Assembly (NCBI RefSeq): GCF_004217215.1
Contig: NZ_SHKP01000005.1
Span: forward strand, 749,501 to 813,500
Direction of reading: 5' to 3'
From: Rivibacter subsaxonicus
GTDB taxonomy: Bacteria > Pseudomonadota > Gammaproteobacteria > Burkholderiales > Burkholderiaceae_C
DNA length: 64,000 nt
Shown here piece after piece: positions 25,672 to 34,554 of the stretch (positions within the stretch are counted from its first letter, which is position 1; every line of letters starts with the position of its first letter). Below the pieces are notes generated by a model. That model had not been told where the DNA came from and did no database searches. It saw only the letters and a list, made by a program, of their open reading frames with translations. The translations under genes and the position numbers were made by a program.

Positions 25672-27186
25672 ATGCCCCCGCCCAGCTCGCATCCATCGGC
25701 CATCGAGCTGGAGACTGTCAAGCGCAGTTCGGTTCGCGCTGGCGCGGTGACGCTGAGTGCGCAGTTCGCGTCGCTGGCCATCCACCTGCTCGGCACGGTG
25801 CTGCTGGCGCGGCTGCTGAGCCCGGCGGATTTCGGCCTGATGGCCATGGCGCTCGCGTTCACCGCCTTCGCCGGCCTGTTTCGCGACCTCGGCCTGTCGA
25901 CCGCGACGGTGCAGCGTGAACAGCTGAGCGAGGCGCAGACCAATGCGCTGTTCTGGCTCAACGTGGCCTCCGGCGCGGCGCTGAGCCTGCTGACCGTGCT
26001 GATTGCCCCGCTTGTCGCCAACTTCTACGGCCGGCCTGAGGTGCGCGGGCTGCTCTGGGCGCTGGCGCCGGTGTTCCTGCTCGGTGGCCTCGGCGCCCAG
26101 CCGGGCGCCTTGCTGCAGCGCCAGATGCGCTTCGGCCGCAAGGTGACGGCCGAACTGGCGGGCGCCGTTGCCGGACTGCTCGTGTCGGTCCTGGCGGCCT
26201 GGCGCGGACTCGGCTACTGGTCACTGGCCGCGGGTGCCGTGGCCGGCGCGGCCACCACGGCGCTGCTGATGCTGGCGCTGTCGCCACTGCGGCTGGCGCG
26301 CCCGGCGCGCAGTGGCGGGCTGCGCGAGATGCTCGGCTTCGGCGGTCACGTGACCGCCTTCGAGTTCATCAACTACTTCCATCGCAATCTCGACCAGATC
26401 CTGATCGGCCGCCAGCTCGGCGCCGAGATGCTGGGCTACTACAGCCGCGCCTACCAGCTGCTGATGCTGCCGATCACGAACCTGCGCGCCCCACTGACGG
26501 CGGTGGCCCTGCCCGCGCTCAGTCGCCTGCGCCGCGAGCCGGCGAGCTTTCGCACCTACTACCTGCGCATCACGCGGGTCATGGCCTACGCGTCGATGCC
26601 GCTGGTGGCCGGGCTGTTCGTCCTCGCGCCGCCGCTGATCCGGGTCGTGATGGGGCCGGGCTGGGACGAGGTCGTGCCGATCTTCCGGGCCCTGGCGATG
26701 GCGGCGCTGGTGCAGCCGGTGGCGACCCTGCGCGGCGTGGTCACGCTGTCCACGGGGCGCGGGGCGGACTACCTCAAGCTCGGCATCATCAATGCCGTCG
26801 GCGCCTGCATCGCCTTCGTCGTCGGCCTGCCGTACGGGCCGCTGGGGGTGGCCCTCTGCTACAGCGCGGTCAACTACCTGCTTCTGTGGCCGACGCTGGG
26901 CGTGGCCTTTGCCGGCACCGAGATCCGCCGTCGCGACTTCTTCCGCACCATCGCCCGTCCGGCGCTGGCCTCGGTGGCAACGGCCGCGTTGCTGATGCTG
27001 CCGATCGTGCAGCAGGCCTTGCCGGCATCCGCGCTGGCGACGCTGCTGATTGGCGCGCCGGCCTTCGCGCTGCTCTGGTTCGGCGTGCTGCTGCTGCTGG
27101 GCGGGCGGGCCGACCTGGTCGACCTGCTGGCGATGCTGAAGCTGCTGCGGCGCGATCGCGCCGGGCGCAAGGAGCAGCGGGCATGA
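25672..27186 (+). CDS. Polysaccharide flippase of the MOP superfamily (WzxC-like)
   Basis: A 504-residue integral membrane protein with about 12-14 helices. It belongs to the Wzx/MATE-like superfamily that flips undecaprenyl-linked oligosaccharide units across the inner membrane. Recognisable parts are the early LLARLLSPADFGLMAMALAF, FRDLGLSTATVQREQLSEAQ, YFHRNLDQILIGRQLGAEML and YYSRAYQLLMLPITNL, typical of the WzxC/ColX branch. ATG at 25672 is the only suitable start. The stop overlaps the pyruvyl transferase start (ATGA), so the two are translated together. No polymerase, glycosyltransferase or initiating transferase lies next to it, which is odd for a Wzx gene. Confidence 0.88.
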   Translation: MPPPSSHPSAIELETVKRSSVRAGAVTLSAQFASLAIHLLGTVLLARLLSPADFGLMAMALAFTAFAGLFRDLGLSTATVQREQLSEAQTNALFWLNVASGAALSLLTVLIAPLVANFYGRPEVRGLLWALAPVFLLGGLGAQPGALLQRQMRFGRKVTAELAGAVAGLLVSVLAAWRGLGYWSLAAGAVAGAATTALLMLALSPLRLARPARSGGLREMLGFGGHVTAFEFINYFHRNLDQILIGRQLGAEMLGYYSRAYQLLMLPITNLRAPLTAVALPALSRLRREPASFRTYYLRITRVMAYASMPLVAGLFVLAPPLIRVVMGPGWDEVVPIFRALAMAALVQPVATLRGVVTLSTGRGADYLKLGIINAVGACIAFVVGLPYGPLGVALCYSAVNYLLLWPTLGVAFAGTEIRRRDFFRTIARPALASVATAALLMLPIVQQALPASALATLLIGAPAFALLWFGVLLLLGGRADLVDLLAMLKLLRRDRAGRKEQRA

Positions 27187-28262
27187 AGGTCGGCCTGCTG
27201 AGCTTCCAGCGCTCGCTGAACTACGGCGCCTTCTTCCAGTGCCTCGGGCTGCAGAACGCGCTGCGCGCGCTCGGCCACGAGGTCGAGGTCATCGACTACC
27301 ACCCGCCGCACCGGCGCGACAAGGCCAACCTGCGCTTCAGCCGGCGCCGCCTCTGGTTTCATCGCGTCAACCTGCTGCGCGTGCGGCAGCTGAAGTTCTT
27401 CGACGACGCGCTGCGCAACGAACTGCTGCTGGCGTCGACGCGCTGTACCGGCCTCGATGAACTCGCCGCGCAGGCCGCGCGCTACGAGGCGCTGGTCTGC
27501 GGCAGCGACCAGATCTGGAATGCCGAGCACACCGGCGGCGCGCTCGATCCGGCCTACTTCGGCGCCTTCGGCACGCCGCAGCTGCGTCGCGTTGCCTACG
27601 CACCGAGCTTTGGCGGCGCCACGCTGGACGCCGAGCACCATGCCGCCTTCTGCGCGCTGGCCGCGGGCATGGACGTGGTCTCGGTGCGCGAGCTCAGCGG
27701 TGCCGCGTTCGCGGCGCGGATGCTCGGTCGCCCCGTGTCCCAGATGCCCGATCCCTGCCTGCTCTGGCCGGGCTTCGAGGAGATGGCGCGGCCACCGGCC
27801 ATCGAGCCGGGCTACCTCATGAGCTACCGCATGCAGCCCTCGCCGCTGTTCGACGCGGCCTTGCGTGCGGCGGCCGCCGGCCGCCAGCTGATCCATGTCG
27901 ACGACGGCTGGCCGCTGGCGTTGCCGGGGCGCAGCGTGCTGCCCGATCCTGCGCAGTGGCTGGGCCTGATCCGCGGTAGCGGCACGCTGGTGACCAACTC
28001 CTTTCACGGCGTGGTGTTCGCGCTGCTGTTCGAGCGGCCCTTCGTCGCGGTGCCGCGGGCCGGCGCCTATGCCGGGCGCACCGAACGCATCAGCTCGTTC
28101 CTCGACTGCTTCGGCCTGCGCACGCTGCTGTGCGAACGCGAGCAGGACGTCGGGTCGGCGCTGGCCGCCGCCGGCCAGGTCGATTGGGATCGGGTCCGTC
28201 GCGTGCGCGAGCAGGAGCGTGCACGTGGCCTCGTCTTCCTCGCCGAGGCGCTGCGCGACTGA
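27183..28262 (+). CDS. Polysaccharide pyruvyl transferase family protein
   Basis: A 359-residue GT-B-like enzyme of the PS_pyruv_trans family (CsaB/WcaK relatives), which adds ketal pyruvate from PEP to sugars of exopolysaccharides. Marks are the start MKVGLLSFQRSLNYGAFFQC, VCGSDQIWNAEHTGG, YAPSFGGATLD, VSVRELSGAAFAARML with the conserved RE, MPDPCLLW, and TNSFHGVVFALLFERPFVAV, with the signature SFHG. It is cytosolic. ATG at 27183 overlaps the flippase stop. With that flippase it may decorate and move one surface glycan whose other genes lie elsewhere. It converges with the Lrp gene, leaving only four bases between the two. Confidence 0.88.
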   Translation: MKVGLLSFQRSLNYGAFFQCLGLQNALRALGHEVEVIDYHPPHRRDKANLRFSRRRLWFHRVNLLRVRQLKFFDDALRNELLLASTRCTGLDELAAQAARYEALVCGSDQIWNAEHTGGALDPAYFGAFGTPQLRRVAYAPSFGGATLDAEHHAAFCALAAGMDVVSVRELSGAAFAARMLGRPVSQMPDPCLLWPGFEEMARPPAIEPGYLMSYRMQPSPLFDAALRAAAAGRQLIHVDDGWPLALPGRSVLPDPAQWLGLIRGSGTLVTNSFHGVVFALLFERPFVAVPRAGAYAGRTERISSFLDCFGLRTLLCEREQDVGSALAAAGQVDWDRVRRVREQERARGLVFLAEALRD

Positions 28263-28266
28263 AGAA

Positions 28267-28821
28267 TCAGTCGGGGCCGCGCGCCAGGTGCCCCAGGGGC
28301 AATGCCGCCCCGGCCTTCACCTCGCCCAGCGAGAAGCTCGTGTGGATGTCCTTGACGTTGGGCAGCGCGAGCAGCTTGTCGAGCGAGAACTTCGAGAAGG
28401 CGTCGAGGTCGGTCGCCATCACCTGCAGCTCGAAGGTGCCCGAGCCGCTGATGTAGTGGCAGGCGATCACTTCGGGCAGCTCGCGGATCGCGGCCTCGAG
28501 GCCCTTGGTCGCCTGCGCGGTGTTGCGCTCGGCGTCGACCCGCACGAAGGCCAGCACGCCGAGGCCGATCTTGCGGCGGTCGAGTTCGGCCCGGTAGCCG
28601 GTGATGTAACCCTGCTGCTCGAGCCACTTGACGCGGCGCCAGGTCGGCGCCGGCGACAGGCCGATGCGGGTGGCCAGTTCGGCGTTGGACAGCCGCGCCT
28701 CGCGCTGCAACTCGCTCAGGATGGCGATGTCGTAGCGGTCGAGTCCGGCGCCGTGGGCGCTGTCGTCGGCCTCGCCATCGGACCCTCGTGGTTTCCCTAG
28801 TTTTGAGTTTCTGGATGGCAC
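28267..28821 (-). CDS. Lrp/AsnC family transcriptional regulator
   Basis: A 184-residue regulator with an unusual ~26-residue charged N-terminal extension. The family body follows: an HTH (LDRYDIAILSELQREARLSN, then AELATRIGLSPAPTWRRVKW) at ~27-75 and a RAM/effector domain (~95-170, with ELPEVIACHYISGSGTFELQ). The GTG start at 28821 with GGAG ahead is the only in-frame start that keeps the HTH. Lrp-like proteins form octamers and bind amino acids. It is divergent from the indolepyruvate oxidoreductase gene, which fits control of aromatic amino-acid degradation, and two inverted repeats sit in the shared gap. Confidence 0.92.
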   Translation of the reverse strand: MPSRNSKLGKPRGSDGEADDSAHGAGLDRYDIAILSELQREARLSNAELATRIGLSPAPTWRRVKWLEQQGYITGYRAELDRRKIGLGVLAFVRVDAERNTAQATKGLEAAIRELPEVIACHYISGSGTFELQVMATDLDAFSKFSLDKLLALPNVKDIHTSFSLGEVKAGAALPLGHLARGPD

Positions 28822-28847
28822 TTGCTTGCTCCGGGCCTGTTTGGCGC

Positions 28848-28862
28848 AAGAGTATTGCTCTT
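28848..28862. promoter_or_regulatory. Lrp-like operator half-palindrome
   Basis: AAGAG–TATTG–CTCTT is a 15-bp inverted repeat 27 bases in front of the Lrp-gene start and ~145 bases before the oxidoreductase start. It agrees with the E. coli Lrp consensus (YAGHAWATTWTDCTR) at 10 of 15 positions by my comparison. The likely binder is the adjacent Lrp-type protein; this is inference. Confidence 0.45.
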
Positions 28863-28883
28863 TGCCATCGATTCAAGGCAAAG
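28860..28883. promoter_or_regulatory. Second inverted repeat in the Lrp–oxidoreductase gap
   Basis: CTTTGCC–10 bases–GGCAAAG has two perfect 7-bp arms. It overlaps the end of the first palindrome by three bases, so the two form one compound site about 36 bp long. It may be a second regulator contact or the binding site of an oligomer wrapping the DNA. Confidence 0.4.
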
Positions 28884-29005
28884 AAAGCAAGGACTTCAGC
28901 GGGCGCATTTCCTACACTGAGCGCAGCCCGCCGGGGCTTCGCATCGCCGTGCGCCACAAGCGCCGAGATCGGGATCCCGGACCAGCCATCCGCCGGAGAT
29001 CCCGC

Positions 29006-32000
29006 ATGAACGCCCCGCTGCCAGAACACATCCGCCTCGCGCTCGAAACCGTCTCGCTCGACGACAAGTACGCGCTCGACACCGGCCGCGCCTTCATGAG
29101 CGGGGTGCAGGCGCTGGTGCGGCTGCCGATGCTGCAGCGGGTGCGCGATGCCGCGCTCGGTCTCAACACCGCCGGATTCGTCAGCGGCTACCGCGGCTCG
29201 CCGCTTGGCGGCTACGACCAGGCGCTGTGGAGTGCGAAGAAGCACCTCGCTGCCAACAACGTGGTGTTCCAGCCCGGCGTCAACGAGGAACTCGGCGCGA
29301 CCGCGGTCTGGGGCACGCAGCAGCTCGACCTCTATCCGCAGAAGAACAAGTTCGACGGCGTGTTCGGCATCTGGTACGGCAAGGGTCCGGGGGTGGACCG
29401 CTGCTCCGACGTCTTCAAGCACGCCAACATGGCCGGTACCGCCAAGCACGGCGGCGTGATCGCGATCGCCGGCGACGACCACATCGCCAAGAGCAGCACC
29501 GCGGCGCACCAGAGCGACCACATCTTCAAGGCCTGCGGGCTGCCGGTGTTCTTTCCGGCCTCGGCACAGGAGATCCTCGACCTCGGCCTACACGCCTTTG
29601 CGATGAGCCGCTTCTCGGGCGTCTGGGCCGGCATGAAGACGATCCAGGAGATCGTCGAGTCCTCGTCGAGCATCAGCGTCGATCCGGACCGCGTCAACAT
29701 CGTGCTGCCGGAGGACTTCCCGATGCCGCCCGGCGGCCTGCACATCCGCTGGCCCGATGCGCCGCTCGAGCAGGAGGCGCGGCTGATGGACCACAAGTGG
29801 TACGCGGCGCTCGCCTACGTGCGCGCCAACAAGCTCAACCACACGGTCATCGACTCGCCCAACGCGCGGCTGGGCCTGATCGCCAGCGGCAAGAGCTGGA
29901 ACGACACCCGCCAGGCGCTGCACGACCTCGGCCTCGACGACGACACCTGCCGCCGCGTCGGCATCCGCCTGCACAAGGTCGGCGTCGTGTGGCCGCTGGA
30001 GGCGACGATCACGCGCGAGTTCGCGACCGGCCTGCAGGAGATCCTCGTCATCGAGGAGAAGCGCCAGGTCATCGAGTACCAGCTCAAGGAAGAGCTCTAC
30101 AACTGGCGCGCCGACGTGCGGCCCAACGTGCTCGGCAAGTTCGACGAGCCCGAGGGCGACAACAGCGGCGGCGAGTGGAGCCGGCCCAACCCGAGCGACA
30201 ACTGGCTGCTGCGCGCGCAGGCCGACCTGACGCCGGCGATCATTGCGCGCGCGATCGGCAAGCGCCTGATCAAGCTGGGTGTGGATGCCGACACCCGCGC
30301 GCGCATCGAGTCGCGGCTGGCGATCATCGACGCCAAGGAGCGCGCGCTGGCGGTGATGGACGACAACACCGGCGAGCGCAAGCCCTGGTTCTGCTCGGGC
30401 TGCCCGCACAACACCAGCACCAAGGTGCCCGAGGGCTCGCGCGCGGTGGCCGGCATCGGCTGTCACTACATGACGGTGTGGATGGACCGCAGCACCGACA
30501 CCTTCACGCAGATGGGCGGCGAGGGCGTGCCCTGGGTCGGCCAGCAACCCTTCACGACCGAGAAGCACATCTTCGCCAACCTCGGCGACGGCACCTACTT
30601 CCACAGCGGGCTGCTGGCGATCCGCCAGAGCATCGCTGCCGGCGTCAACATCACCTACAAGATCCTCTACAACGACGCGGTCGCGATGACCGGCGGCCAG
30701 CAGGTCGGCGAGCGGCCCGAGGGCCACTCGGTGCTGCAGATCATGAAGAGCCTCGACGCCGAGGGCGTCGCGAAGCTCTGCATCGTCACCGACGAGCCGC
30801 GGAAGTACGACGGTGTCGCGCTGCTGCCGGGCGTTGTGGTGCACCACCGCGACGAACTCGACCGCATCCAGCGCGAGTTCCGCGAGCTCAAGGGCACCAC
30901 AGCGATCATCTACGACCAGACCTGCGCCACCGAGAAGCGGCGCCGCCGCAAGCGCGGCACGATGGCCCAGGCGACCAAGACGGTGATCATCAACGAGCTG
31001 GTCTGCGAGGGCTGCGGCGATTGCTCGACGCAGAGCAACTGCCTCTCGGTCGAGCCGGTCGAGACCGAGTTCGGCCGCAAGCGCCGCATCAACCAGAGCA
31101 GTTGCAACAAGGACTACAGCTGCGTCAAGGGCTTCTGCCCGAGCTTCATCACGGTCGAGGGCGCGACGCTGAAGAAGCCGAAGAAGGACAAGGCGCGCGA
31201 CCCCTTCGCGCTGCCCGCGCTGCCGGAACCGGTGCTGCCGCTGGCCGAACAGCCCTGGGGCATCGTGGTCGGCGGTGTCGGCGGCACCGGCGTCATCACC
31301 ATCGGCCAGCTGCTCGGCATGGCGGCCCACCTCGAAGGCAAGGGCATCGTCACGCAGGATGCGGCCGGCCTGGCGCAGAAGGGCGGCGCGACCTGGAGCC
31401 ACATCCAGATCGCCAACCGCATGGACGCCATCCGCACCACCAAGGTCGGCAATTCCGAGGCCGACCTGGTGATCGCCTGCGATCCGCTGGTCGCCGCCAA
31501 GAAGGACACGCTGGCGGTGATGCGCGAGGGCCGCACCCACGTGGCGCTGAACACCCATGGCGCGCCGACTGCGGCCTTCGTCAACAACCCGGACTGGCAA
31601 TTCCCTGGCGGCAATTGCGAGGCGGCGGTCGAGGGCGCGGCCGGTGCCGCCCAGGTGAGCAAGCTCGACGCCGATGCCCTGGCGACCCAGCTGCTCGGTG
31701 ACGCGATCTACGCCAACCCGCTGATGCTCGGCTTTGCCTGGCAGAAGGGCTGGATTCCGCTGTCGAAGGCGGCGCTGGTGCGCGCGATGGAGCTCAACGC
31801 GGTGCAGGTCGAGAACAACAAGCTCGCCTTCGAGTGGGGCCGCCGTGCCGCGCATGACCTGGCGGCGGTGCTGGCGACCACGACCACCGCGCAGGTGATC
31901 CGCTTCGCCAAGCAGCCCGCGCTGGAGGAGACGATCGCGCGCCGCGTCGAGTTCCTGACCGGCTACCAGGACGCCGCCTATGCGCAGCAGTACCGCGACT

Positions 32001-32563
32001 TCGTCGAGAAGGTGCGTGCCGCGGAGGCGCCGCTGGGCTCGAAGAAACTGACCGCCGCGGTCGCGAAGTACCTGTTCAAGCTGATGGCCTACAAGGACGA
32101 GTACGAGGTGGCGCGGCTGCACACCGACCCGGCCTTCCTTGCCAGGCTCAGAGAGCAGTTCGATGACGATCTCAAGCTCAACTACCACCTCGCGCCGCCG
32201 ATCTTCGGCAAGACCAACGACAAGGGCGAGGGCGTCAAGCAGCCCTTCGGCCCGTGGATGCTGAAGGCCTTCGGCGTGCTGGCCAGGCTCAAGGGCCTGC
32301 GTGGCGGTGCCTTCGATATCTTCGGCCGCACCGAGGAGCGCAGGAGCGAGCGCGCACTGATCGGCGAGTACCGAGCCAGCATCGACGAGGTGCTGGTCGG
32401 GCTCAGCGCCGAGCGGCTGGCGCTGGCGACCGAGATCGCCTCGATCCCCGAGCAGATCCGCGGCTACGGCCACGTCAAGCACCGCCACCTGGTGGCGGCG
32501 CGCGCCAAGTGGGACGCGCTGATGCAGCAATGGCGCGTCGGCGGACTGCAGGCCGCGGCCTAG
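29006..32563 (+). CDS. Indolepyruvate ferredoxin oxidoreductase, fused single-chain form
   Basis: A 1185-residue cytoplasmic enzyme that oxidatively decarboxylates aryl pyruvates (from Phe, Tyr, Trp) to aryl-CoA with ferredoxin as acceptor. The N-terminal half binds thiamine diphosphate (AGFVSGYRGSPLGGYDQALW; the cysteine motif CSGCPHNTSTKVPEG near residue 460; LGDGTYFHSG). A cysteine-rich stretch near residue 667 (ELVCEGCGDCSTQSNCLSVE) is a likely iron-sulfur site. The last third is the gamma-type domain with GGVGGTGVITIGQLLG near 755, followed by a C-terminal extension. In aerobic betaproteobacteria the fused enzyme serves aromatic amino-acid breakdown. ATG at 29006 has GGAG ahead. A divergent Lrp-type gene is the probable regulator. 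Confidence 0.93.
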   Translation: MNAPLPEHIRLALETVSLDDKYALDTGRAFMSGVQALVRLPMLQRVRDAALGLNTAGFVSGYRGSPLGGYDQALWSAKKHLAANNVVFQPGVNEELGATAVWGTQQLDLYPQKNKFDGVFGIWYGKGPGVDRCSDVFKHANMAGTAKHGGVIAIAGDDHIAKSSTAAHQSDHIFKACGLPVFFPASAQEILDLGLHAFAMSRFSGVWAGMKTIQEIVESSSSISVDPDRVNIVLPEDFPMPPGGLHIRWPDAPLEQEARLMDHKWYAALAYVRANKLNHTVIDSPNARLGLIASGKSWNDTRQALHDLGLDDDTCRRVGIRLHKVGVVWPLEATITREFATGLQEILVIEEKRQVIEYQLKEELYNWRADVRPNVLGKFDEPEGDNSGGEWSRPNPSDNWLLRAQADLTPAIIARAIGKRLIKLGVDADTRARIESRLAIIDAKERALAVMDDNTGERKPWFCSGCPHNTSTKVPEGSRAVAGIGCHYMTVWMDRSTDTFTQMGGEGVPWVGQQPFTTEKHIFANLGDGTYFHSGLLAIRQSIAAGVNITYKILYNDAVAMTGGQQVGERPEGHSVLQIMKSLDAEGVAKLCIVTDEPRKYDGVALLPGVVVHHRDELDRIQREFRELKGTTAIIYDQTCATEKRRRRKRGTMAQATKTVIINELVCEGCGDCSTQSNCLSVEPVETEFGRKRRINQSSCNKDYSCVKGFCPSFITVEGATLKKPKKDKARDPFALPALPEPVLPLAEQPWGIVVGGVGGTGVITIGQLLGMAAHLEGKGIVTQDAAGLAQKGGATWSHIQIANRMDAIRTTKVGNSEADLVIACDPLVAAKKDTLAVMREGRTHVALNTHGAPTAAFVNNPDWQFPGGNCEAAVEGAAGAAQVSKLDADALATQLLGDAIYANPLMLGFAWQKGWIPLSKAALVRAMELNAVQVENNKLAFEWGRRAAHDLAAVLATTTTAQVIRFAKQPALEETIARRVEFLTGYQDAAYAQQYRDFVEKVRAAEAPLGSKKLTAAVAKYLFKLMAYKDEYEVARLHTDPAFLARLREQFDDDLKLNYHLAPPIFGKTNDKGEGVKQPFGPWMLKAFGVLARLKGLRGGAFDIFGRTEERRSERALIGEYRASIDEVLVGLSAERLALATEIASIPEQIRGYGHVKHRHLVAARAKWDALMQQWRVGGLQAAA

Positions 32564-32701
32564 AGGTCGAAGGACCTTCGTTGCCTGCAGTTGCGGCAGC
32601 GCCCAGCTCGACGCCCTGACCTGCGACGCGCTGGCGCTTGCCCTGCGCAACGGTTGCCGGCACCATAGCGAGAAGAGGCCGATCAAGGAGCACACCGTCC
32701 C

Positions 32702-33334
32702 ATGCGCTCACGCCCGCTTCAAATCGGAGTCGCGCTGCTGCTGCTGAGCGCAGTCGGCGCTGCCAGGGCGGCACCGGACGCACCGGGCCAGCAGGCCGCC
32801 GATGCGTGCGAAGCGGCGGTCGCCGAGACTATCCGCGGCATGCGCGGTCGCGCTGCCGCGCAGGACGTTCAGTTCATCGCGGCGCGCCGCGTCGCGCTGC
32901 CCCGGACCGCAGACGAAACTGCCGTCAGGGGCGAGGGCCGCTACAGAGGCGCCGCGGGCCAGTCGCGGCCGTTCACCTACAGCTGCGCCTTCGACACAAG
33001 GTCCGGCACGACGAGCGGCATTGTGTTCAAGGAAGCCCTCGCCGCTGCTGCAGCCGGTCCTGAGAAGCCGTGGGAGCCGGACCTGACGCGCCTGTCGCCG
33101 GAGGCCTGCGAAACGGCGGTCGCCGCGGAGCTGACGGGCCGCTACCCGCGCGCCAGCCGCATCAACTTTCAGTCCGACACGCGGCGGCTGCGGCCCGCGC
33201 CCGACGCGCGCACCAGCCTCGACGGTCTGGGGCAGCTCGAGCGAGCGCCCGGCATGAACCCGATCCGCTTCACCTACCGCTGCGAGTTCGAGCCGCGCAC
33301 CGGCCAGTTGCTTGCCGTCCAGACGGGCGACTAG
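32702..33334 (+). CDS. Secreted hypothetical protein with internal duplication
   Basis: A 210-residue protein with a Sec signal (MRSRPLQIGVALLLLSAVGA, cleavage near ARAAP). The mature part is two copies of a ~75-residue unit. Copy one runs from ACEAAVAETIRGMRG to RPFTYSCAFDTRSGTTSGI, and copy two from ACETAVAAELTGRYPRA to IRFTYRCEFEPRTGQLLAV. Each unit has two cysteines at matching places (ACE and the C of YSCAF/YRCEF), probably one disulfide per copy. No known enzyme motif is present. It stands alone, ~140 bases after the oxidoreductase and two bases before the convergent pldA stop. A periplasmic binding or inhibitor role is possible but not supported by sequence. Confidence 0.75.
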   Translation: MRSRPLQIGVALLLLSAVGAARAAPDAPGQQAADACEAAVAETIRGMRGRAAAQDVQFIAARRVALPRTADETAVRGEGRYRGAAGQSRPFTYSCAFDTRSGTTSGIVFKEALAAAAAGPEKPWEPDLTRLSPEACETAVAAELTGRYPRASRINFQSDTRRLRPAPDARTSLDGLGQLERAPGMNPIRFTYRCEFEPRTGQLLAVQTGD

Positions 33335-33336
33335 GC

Positions 33337-34413
33337 TCAGAACTCGATCAGGGCCACGCCGACACCCAGGCTGGTCTGGCGGAAGTTGTAGTCGAGCAGG
33401 TTCTCGCCATAGCCGGTGAAGAACTGCGCGTACCAGCGCAGCGCGCGCATCGAGTCGGTCTTGATCGGGTAGCTCCAGTCCAGCGTCAGCGAGCCGCGCC
33501 GCGGCAGGCCGAAGCTGTACTTGTAGGTGGCGAGCGCCGTGGCCCGCCCCGGCGCCCAGCCCACCTGCAGCTCGTTGCGGCCGATGTAGTCGGTCAGGTC
33601 GGGGTTGTCGTCGGTCTCCGGGCTTTCGCTGAAGCGGTGATTGAAGCGCGCCACGATCGAGACATGCTCGTTCTCGAGCCCGAAGCCGACGTAGGCCCGG
33701 TTCCAGCTGCGTGACAGCGGATCCTGCTGTCCGTTGGACTGGTGCGCCAGTCCCAACTGCCCGAAGCGCCAGTGCCAGCCGAGCGGAAGTGCACCCAGGC
33801 GCTGGGGCACCGGCATCATGTAGATCAGCTCCGGTTGGTAGTCGGTGTTGCGAAACGGCGCCGAGTTCTCGGTGTTGTAGAGCTGCCAGACCGACTGCTG
33901 CGTGTAGGCGCCCCACAGGTCGGCACCCGGCAGCAGCAGGTTCTCGAACAGCTTGCTGCGCAGCGAGATCTGGAACTTGGCCTCGACACGCTGGAAGGGT
34001 TCGGGCGCGAGGTCGCGCGCCTGGGTCGGACTGCTCGGATCGGTGTTGATGTCGCTGGTCACGTGGACCGGCAGGAAGTAGTTCGGCCGGTAGCCGTTGA
34101 AGTTGAAGACGCCGCGCTTGTCGGCGGGCTCGAGTTCCCAGAAGCGCGACAGGAAGCTGGGCGTCGGCGCCCTTTCCTGGCCGGGCGCCGGGGCGATGAC
34201 GTTGGGCGTGCGCCCGCCCGGCGAATACGGCGCGACGATCGGCGCGGTGCCGGCCGCCGCCGGCCGACCGGCGAGGCGGTCGTAGCAGGCCAGTCGAGCG
34301 GCGTCGTCGTCGATCGCGGCGCAGTCGGCCAGCGGCTGCTCCGGGGCCGGCGACTCTTGCGCGGCCACCATCGAAGCCAGCAGGCCGGTCGTGCGGACAA
34401 GGCGAGATTGCAT
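33337..34413 (-). CDS. pldA: Outer-membrane phospholipase A
   Basis: A 358-residue phospholipase A1/A2 (OMPLA). It becomes an active calcium-dependent dimer when the outer membrane is disturbed, clearing misplaced phospholipids. The catalytic His-x-Ser motif is intact in GLAHQSNGQQDPLSRSWNRA (His/Ser near residue 223, with the later Asn region). Barrel strands run through the second half, ending in LGVGVALIEF. An N-terminal region with PLADCAAIDDDAARLACYDR (two cysteines) and a proline-rich linker precedes the barrel, as in the betaproteobacterial branch. The signal peptide is short (MQSRLVRTTGLLASMVAAQE). It is divergent from cytochrome b561 across ~140 bases. Confidence 0.92.
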   Translation of the reverse strand: MQSRLVRTTGLLASMVAAQESPAPEQPLADCAAIDDDAARLACYDRLAGRPAAAGTAPIVAPYSPGGRTPNVIAPAPGQERAPTPSFLSRFWELEPADKRGVFNFNGYRPNYFLPVHVTSDINTDPSSPTQARDLAPEPFQRVEAKFQISLRSKLFENLLLPGADLWGAYTQQSVWQLYNTENSAPFRNTDYQPELIYMMPVPQRLGALPLGWHWRFGQLGLAHQSNGQQDPLSRSWNRAYVGFGLENEHVSIVARFNHRFSESPETDDNPDLTDYIGRNELQVGWAPGRATALATYKYSFGLPRRGSLTLDWSYPIKTDSMRALRWYAQFFTGYGENLLDYNFRQTSLGVGVALIEF

Positions 34414-34554
34414 GCGCGGATGCTACCGAGCGCGGCCTTGCCGAGGCCTTGGCCGGGCAAAGCCCTTTCAAGGTTTTTGCACCGAGGCGACAAGCGCTCT
34501 GAAATACTGGCGCCCGTCCGCGGCCTAAAGTGCCGCCATGAGCGAGACACACCC

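Noticed and set aside
28816..28830. Sigma-54-like TGGCAC…TTGC ahead of the oxidoreductase gene
   Set aside because: The gap between the GG and GC elements is 9 bases, one short of the strict 10, and it overlaps the Lrp start codon.
29588..32695. 1035-codon open frame on the minus strand
   Set aside because: Antisense of the indolepyruvate oxidoreductase, with no recognisable domain.
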